Source of the DNA: Bacteroidales bacterium
GTDB lineage: Bacteria; Bacteroidota; Bacteroidia; Bacteroidales; UBA7960
DNA: 6,700 nt
Reading direction: 5' to 3'
Assembly: GCA_003557805.1 (NCBI GenBank)
Contig: PWNY01000373.1
Span: 1 to 6,700, forward strand
Part shown: positions 6,324 through 6,700 of the stretch, one piece after another
Layout: the number at the start of each line of letters is the position of its first letter
Position numbering within the stretch: the stretch's first letter is position 1
Translations under genes and position numbers: made by a program
The notes under the pieces: generated by a model
What the model saw: the letters and a program-made list of their open reading frames with translations, nothing else
Databases searched by the model: none
What the model was told of the DNA's origin: nothing

Positions 6324-6700
6324 ATGACAACACTACTTAAAAGGTCACTCCAGGGGGTGATTGCCCTCTCTATGGCCCTGCTGCTTGTTCAGTGCGGCTG
6401 GCTGGAAAAAAGATCACTTGAAAACGACAATATCATTGTCAACTTTGACGAAAAAGGATTAGAATCTATCTACGACAAACTTCACGGGGTCTATCTATAT
6501 TTCAACGAAGATCCTTCTGCACTGGGCATTGACGGTTTTCTGTATGACACTGCAGAGCTGACACCCGATAATATCACAACCCGGAAAGGAATAAGATCAT
6601 ATTTTTATAAAACAGACAATTACAATATTGAGGTCAGGTATGAACTTAAGGAAAACTGGCGGTTTGTAACAAAACAGATATTCATTGATGCCAAAGATCA
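6324..6700 (+). CDS. Lipoprotein with glycosidase-type beta-sandwich N-terminus (3' end cut by window)
   Basis: An open frame from ATG 6324 runs off the window edge after 125 codons without a stop. Residues 1-23 are a lipoprotein signal (Lys6-Arg7, hydrophobic 12-22) with lipobox LVQC and Cys24 as the lipidated residue. The mature part begins as a beta-rich domain: LENDNIIVNFDEKGLESIYD (32-51), and 'IEVRYELKENWRFVTKQIFI' (102-121), a pattern like the strand 'YEL...WRFVRK' region before the catalytic domain of several glycoside hydrolases. It aligns without gaps with residues 39-58 of the 932-residue protein (8 identities in 20, including LEND and GLxS). The likely location is the outer membrane or periplasmic face. 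It starts 18 bases after the second membrane-protein gene, with no Shine-Dalgarno. Any catalytic part would lie beyond the window, so enzyme activity is unproven. Confidence 0.8.
   Translation, partial: MTTLLKRSLQGVIALSMALLLVQCGWLEKRSLENDNIIVNFDEKGLESIYDKLHGVYLYFNEDPSALGIDGFLYDTAELTPDNITTRKGIRSYFYKTDNYNIEVRYELKENWRFVTKQIFIDAKD

Overview
The window looks like chromosomal DNA of a Bacteroidota bacterium, probably an environmental member of the Bacteroidales/Marinilabiliales type. This is inferred from several things. Most genes lack a Shine-Dalgarno sequence. One candidate promoter resembles the Bacteroidetes TTG-N20-TAnnTTTG pattern. The gene content also fits: a YtxH-type small protein, an OmpA-family protein with an unusual N-terminal region, a large secreted carbohydrate-enzyme-like protein and a lipoprotein with an LVQC lipobox. 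No rRNA, tRNA, CRISPR array, insertion sequence or phage gene was seen.

Left part (1-1137, plus strand): the last 17 codons of a gene that starts outside the window; a YbhB/YbcL-type PEBP protein (145-612) with an unusually strong ribosome binding site; a possible 39-residue ORF joined to it by an ATGA overlap; a spacer with a 9-bp direct repeat; and a YtxH-domain membrane/coiled-coil protein (877-1137). These look like small stress or envelope genes.

Middle (1163-5248, minus strand): a 321-residue secreted OmpA-family protein, converging on the YtxH gene with only 25 bases between the stop codons. It lies downstream of a 932-residue secreted protein that resembles the DUF5695 family and has a beta-sandwich plus alpha/alpha-barrel layout. 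The 321-base gap between them has a 12-bp inverted repeat just upstream of the OmpA-family gene.

Right part (5560-6700, plus strand): transcribed away from the 932-residue gene across a 311-base divergent spacer is a tight run of three genes. Two encode small three-helix membrane proteins that share a TAATG stop/start and look related to each other. The third, cut by the window edge, encodes a lipoprotein. Its N-terminus resembles the N-terminus of the 932-residue protein, so the two divergent units may serve the same carbohydrate-related process. This divergent locus is the best candidate for an undescribed system. Its function cannot be settled from sequence alone.
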